From the NCBI RefSeq assembly GCF_011769525.1, contig NZ_CP050440.1:186001-250000 (forward strand): DNA of 64,000 nucleotides. The letters are read 5' to 3'. Position 1 is the first letter of the stretch. Each line of letters starts with the position of its first letter. The DNA comes from Tolypothrix sp. PCC 7910. Its GTDB lineage: Bacteria; Cyanobacteriota; Cyanobacteriia; Cyanobacteriales; Nostocaceae. Made by a program: the position numbers and the translations under genes. The notes under the pieces are model-generated. The model had not been told where the DNA came from, searched no databases, and was given only the letters and a program-made list of their open reading frames with translations. Below, one piece after another: positions 61,126 to 64,000 of this stretch.

Positions 61126-61399
61126 ATTTAGCCCGATATTTTTTGATGGTTGTTTTCAAGTTCCCTTGGAGTTCTGGGGGATTTTCCATCATGGACATAA
61201 ATAAATCGCGATCGCAATCTGAAAGCACTAGCCTTTCCTGATTGTCTATTTCTTGTTTGGCAATGGGTAAAAGGTGAGACAGAGTATAGGCACTTAAGGA
61301 AATTCCTCTGAGGGAAGCGGCTTTTTCTAGGAGTTCCTTTTGTTCTTGGGTCACTCTCAAGTCAATACGGCTATCTTTAGCTGGTGAGGTTTCTGACAT
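61115..61399 (-). CDS. DUF1778 antitoxin (TacA-like, ribbon-helix-helix)
   Basis: 94 residues from ATG at 61399; an earlier ATG at 61468 would add a stretch not typical of the family. The N-terminal ribbon-helix-helix reads SRIDLRVTQEQKELLEKAAS, followed by GISLSAYTLSHLL; the C-terminal part (ENPPELQGNLKTTIKKYR) is the toxin-wrapping tail. It is upstream of and overlapping with the GNAT toxin, and probably represses the pair. Confidence 0.85.
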   Translation of the reverse strand: MSETSPAKDSRIDLRVTQEQKELLEKAASLRGISLSAYTLSHLLPIAKQEIDNQERLVLSDCDRDLFMSMMENPPELQGNLKTTIKKYRAKYGQ

Positions 61400-61743
61400 C
61401 AGGTTTTCTATTGTGTTGAGTTCCCTGATTTTGAGTTTAACAGTTCTAGGCGGACAAAGTACACACATTTACTGACGAGGAAGTTAGAGAATCCTGAATA
61501 CTCAGCAGTGAATATATTTGTAGTTAGGAGATATATACTGATATAAAACAAAGTAAGAGCATGAAAAATGATATTTTAGCCATTAAATAGGCTAAAAATC
61601 TTATTTATTAATTAATAATTGCTATAAAATCACCGTAAAATCAGAATTTCAAAATGTATAGCTTGGTTAAATAAATCTTATTCAGTTGATGAAAAATATA
61701 AAGCAGCGATAATTGCCACTACCTTCTCATGCTAAATTACTAA

Positions 61744-61941
61744 AGCTTGGGCTTGGGAAACTCCGGTGCAATTCCGGGACTGTGCCGCAGCTGTAAAGCA
61801 GTTTTAGATTTTAGATTGTAATTTTGATGGTCGGGAGTATGTTAACAACCGGTGACTCACAAAAATTAGGAGTCCGAGAATTAGCCAAAATTCAGCATCT
61901 AAAATCCAAAATTGAGTAAGTCAGAATGCCAACTCTCAAGC
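61744..61941 (+). ncRNA. Cobalamin riboswitch 2, with extended heptamer-like arms
   Basis: Core GGGAAACTCCGGTGCAATTC and GGGACTGTGCCGCAGCTGTA, 3' part GTAAGTCAGAATGCCAACTC. AGCTTGGG (61744-61751) and CTCAAGCT (61934-61941) form a G-U-tolerant P1. In the variable region GATTTTAGAT (61807-61816) pairs with ATCTAAAATC (61897-61906), each with heptamer-like neighbours, making a long side arm. It ends about 60 bases before CobG. The remaining spacer 61400-61743 shows no gene. Confidence 0.9.
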
Positions 61942-62001
61942 TGTCCTAAAGAGACATAGATCATCTACATCCCTGCGTTGCACAGGGAAGGAGTTATAGT
62001 T

Positions 62002-63429
62002 TTGCTGTCTGGATTTACTAAATGTCCTGGCTTGTTCTACGCCACCCCTGCTCAAGATGGTATACTATCCCGCATTAGAATACCTGGTGGGATTTTAAAT
62101 AGTCAACAGTGTCAGGCGATCGCAGATATCGCTGATAAATATGGCCGTGGCTATGTCGATGTGACTAATCGTGCTAATTTGCAAGTGCGTGAAATCCATC
62201 AGGGGATAAATTCTCTTGTGTTGCAGCATCTCCAAGCTTTAGGTTTAGGTTGTAGTAACACGACTGTAGATCAAATCCGTAATATTATGACCAGTCCAAC
62301 GGCTGGGATTGATCCCCAGGAATTGATCGACACTCGTCCTTTTGTGACAGCTTGGGACAATTACATCACAGCCAATTCACAACTATCAGGACTATCTGCC
62401 AAATTTAGTGTGTGCTTTGATGGTGGCGGAATAGTTTCGGTAAGCGATCGCGTTAATGATATCGTTTTTGCGGCTGTCTTAGTAAATGGTGAAGTTTACT
62501 TCCGTCTGTGTTTGAGTGTTGGCGCAAAGGGTAACCCAGCCCAAGATACAGGAATTTTATTACCACCAGAGCAATGTTTACCCGTTTTGGCAGCTTTAGC
62601 CGATATTTACCTAGCTCATCTAGATTCTACAAGTAAACATAAACTGCGTCTGCGAGAAGTATTGAACAATATAGGCTGTGAAAATTATCTGCAACAAGTT
62701 CAGCAGCGTCTAGCCTTTCCTCTATCCTCCCCAAAAACCCAGAGATGGGAACCAAAATCGGAACCCCAGTTTCAACATATTGGCATTCATCCCCAACGTC
62801 AGCCAGGTTTATTTTATATAGGAATTGTTTTACCCTTAGGTCGTCTAGAAACCAGACAATTATTAAGATTAGCGGAGTTAGCGGAAAAATACGGTAGCGG
62901 TACTCTCAGGCTTACACCTTGGCAGAACATACTATTAACAGACATACCCCAACAATCGATAACTGATGTACAAAAAGAAATTGCTGCTTTGGAATTAGAT
63001 TATTCCATCAGCAATATCAACAGTACATTAGTTGCCTGTTCTGGTAGCAAAGGGTGCGCCTCCTCAGCTACCGACACCAGAGGCGATGCATTGACATTAG
63101 CAGAATATCTCAAAACTCGCGTATCCCTAGATAGTCCTGTAAATATCTACTTTAGCGGCTGTCCTAAATCCTGCGCCCAGCACAGCAAAAGTGATATTAC
63201 CCTACTCGGTGTCAGCATTGAGGAAGACAATCAAAAACTAGAAGGTTATCAAGTTTATGTAGGCGTTGATGACAACGAAGAAAAATTTGGTCGTGAATAT
63301 CAATTTGTAACTGTGGCAAAAATGCCCGCATTCATAGAAAAGATGCTGCTAGTATATAAAACCCAACGCCTCAACCTTGATGAGACTTTCAGGGAATTTG
63401 CCAATCGATGTCTGAAGGATGAAGTCTAA
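62002..63429 (+). CDS. cobG: Precorrin-3B synthase CobG
   Basis: 476 residues from TTG at 62002, chosen because AAGGAG lies nine bases upstream; a TTG at 61978 would place the ribosome site inside the gene. CobG is the oxygen-using ring-contraction enzyme of the aerobic pathway, related to sulphite reductase. It has two ferredoxin-like halves (CPGLFYATPAQDGILSRIRI, QPGLFYIGIVLPLGRLETRQ) and the [4Fe-4S] Cys set in CSGSKGCASSATDT and FSGCPKSCAQH. The presence of CobG suggests the aerobic route, though cyanobacteria can mix both. Confidence 0.92.
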   Translation: MLSGFTKCPGLFYATPAQDGILSRIRIPGGILNSQQCQAIADIADKYGRGYVDVTNRANLQVREIHQGINSLVLQHLQALGLGCSNTTVDQIRNIMTSPTAGIDPQELIDTRPFVTAWDNYITANSQLSGLSAKFSVCFDGGGIVSVSDRVNDIVFAAVLVNGEVYFRLCLSVGAKGNPAQDTGILLPPEQCLPVLAALADIYLAHLDSTSKHKLRLREVLNNIGCENYLQQVQQRLAFPLSSPKTQRWEPKSEPQFQHIGIHPQRQPGLFYIGIVLPLGRLETRQLLRLAELAEKYGSGTLRLTPWQNILLTDIPQQSITDVQKEIAALELDYSISNINSTLVACSGSKGCASSATDTRGDALTLAEYLKTRVSLDSPVNIYFSGCPKSCAQHSKSDITLLGVSIEEDNQKLEGYQVYVGVDDNEEKFGREYQFVTVAKMPAFIEKMLLVYKTQRLNLDETFREFANRCLKDEV

Positions 63430-63444
63430 AGTCAACAGTTAAAG

Positions 63445-63464
63445 AGACGCGATTAATCGCGTCT
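63445..63464. repeat. AGACGCGATT palindrome, copy 2
   Basis: Perfect 20-base palindrome with arms AGACGCGATT / AATCGCGTCT, 16 bases after the CobG stop and followed by GTACTCAA as at 21719. Confidence 0.72.
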
Positions 63465-63492
63465 GTACTCAAAAATCCAATAAATTTCTTAA

Positions 63493-63520
63493 TTTTGAAT
63501 TTTGAATTTTGAATTTTGAA
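63493..63520. repeat. TTTTGAA heptamer array before CobH
   Basis: Four TTTTGAA units between CobG and CobH. Such arrays are typical spacers of this group. Confidence 0.8.
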
Positions 63521-63529
63521 TTATCTATC

Positions 63530-64000
63530 ATGCCTGACTACATCCAAGATGCCAAGGAAATCTATCGTAATTCTTTCGCGATTATCCGGTCGGAAGCAAA
63601 TCTAGAAATATTGCCGCCAGATGTAGCAAAAGTTGCAGTACGTTTAATTCATGCCTGTGGAATGACGGATATTGTTACTGACTTGGGATATTCACCCACA
63701 GCAGCGCAGTCTGGACGGGCAGCTTTGGCTGATGGCGCACCGATACTCTGTGATTGCCGGATGGTGGCTGAAGGGATTACGAGGCGGCGATTACCTGTAA
63801 ATAACCAAGTTATTTGTACGCTTTACGATGCGGAAGTCCCAGAATTAGCTGAGAAAATGGGTACTACGAGATCAGCGGCAGCTTTAGAATTATGGCGATC
63901 GCATCTGGAAGGTGCAGTGGTAGCAATTGGCAATGCGCCCACTGCCTTATTCCGGTTGTTGGAAATGCTGGATGAGGGTTGCCCAAAACCTGCTGTGATA
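63530..64000 (+). CDS. cobH: Precorrin-8X methylmutase CobH/CbiC (3' end outside window)
   Basis: The first 157 codons are visible and the frame runs off the right edge. The protein starts MPDYIQDAKEIYRNSFAIIR and continues with VRLIHACGMTDIVTDLGYSP, ALADGAPILCDCRMVAEGIT and VVAIGNAPTALFRLLEMLDE, all typical of CobH. It moves the C11 methyl group to C12, giving hydrogenobyrinate. It follows CobG by 100 bases and should share the second B12 riboswitch. Confidence 0.92.
   Translation, partial: MPDYIQDAKEIYRNSFAIIRSEANLEILPPDVAKVAVRLIHACGMTDIVTDLGYSPTAAQSGRAALADGAPILCDCRMVAEGITRRRLPVNNQVICTLYDAEVPELAEKMGTTRSAAALELWRSHLEGAVVAIGNAPTALFRLLEMLDEGCPKPAVI

Overview
The window looks like chromosome of a filamentous, probably heterocyst-forming cyanobacterium (Nostocales type). 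The signs are many GCGATCGC (HIP1) sites, heptamer short tandem repeats between genes, a CrtW carotenoid ketolase, a protein of the Mo-dependent nitrogenase C-terminus family, a cyanobacterial copper ATPase and aerobic-type cobalamin genes. I recognised no rRNA, tRNA or CRISPR array.

Layout. 1-9.3 kb: a lanthipeptide locus. The export side (HlyD adaptor, open at the left edge, and a parvulin-type isomerase) is on the + strand. Facing it on the - strand are an aminoglycoside-phosphotransferase-like kinase, a HopA1-like protein, a LanM synthetase and three double-glycine precursor peptides. 10-13 kb: small zinc-ribbon protein, isoaspartyl peptidase, HflX. 13.5-20.5 kb: CrtW, then GalE, a GH1/RmlD fusion and a glycosyltransferase/UDP-galactopyranose mutase fusion, which read as a galactofuranose glycan set. 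21.5-24.4 kb: small membrane proteins, a VKOR-like protein and an intact IS5-family element. 24.6-31.5 kb: RND efflux pair, nitroreductase, PEP-CTERM protein. 31.8-42.3 kb: Dus, two paralogous small proteins, a five-PAS hybrid histidine kinase, and a CBS-GAF-PAS-GGDEF-EAL protein. 42.7-47.6 kb: a copper regulon (CopA, cupredoxin, MerR regulator, His-rich exported protein) with three matching MerR-type promoters. 47.9-51.6 kb: EgtB/EgtC, MsrB and an Rrf2 regulator. 52.6-55.9 kb: RDD/pentapeptide protein and small envelope proteins. 56.2-64 kb: cobalamin genes in two riboswitch-led units (DUF1636-CobK-Uma2; CobG-CobH) and one CobL/CbiET gene, with a TacAT-type toxin-antitoxin pair between them.

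The best candidate for an undescribed system is the lanthipeptide locus. Its LanM keeps an intact zinc cyclase domain, but several dehydratase residues that are normally conserved are changed. Directly upstream, in the same direction, lie an intact APH-type kinase and a HopA1-like protein, the pair that performs dehydration in class V lanthipeptides and thioamitides. This suggests a class II / class V hybrid pathway in which dehydration has moved to separate proteins. A perfect palindrome with a T-run separates LanM from the precursors, and a hairpin follows each of the first two precursors.

The second theme is repeats that touch genes: a 123-bp MITE-like element flanking the RND genes, heptamer arrays that encode part of CopA or contain the stop codons of two signalling genes, a repeat-like linker in the GH1/RmlD fusion, and heptamer-like arms inside a cobalamin riboswitch.
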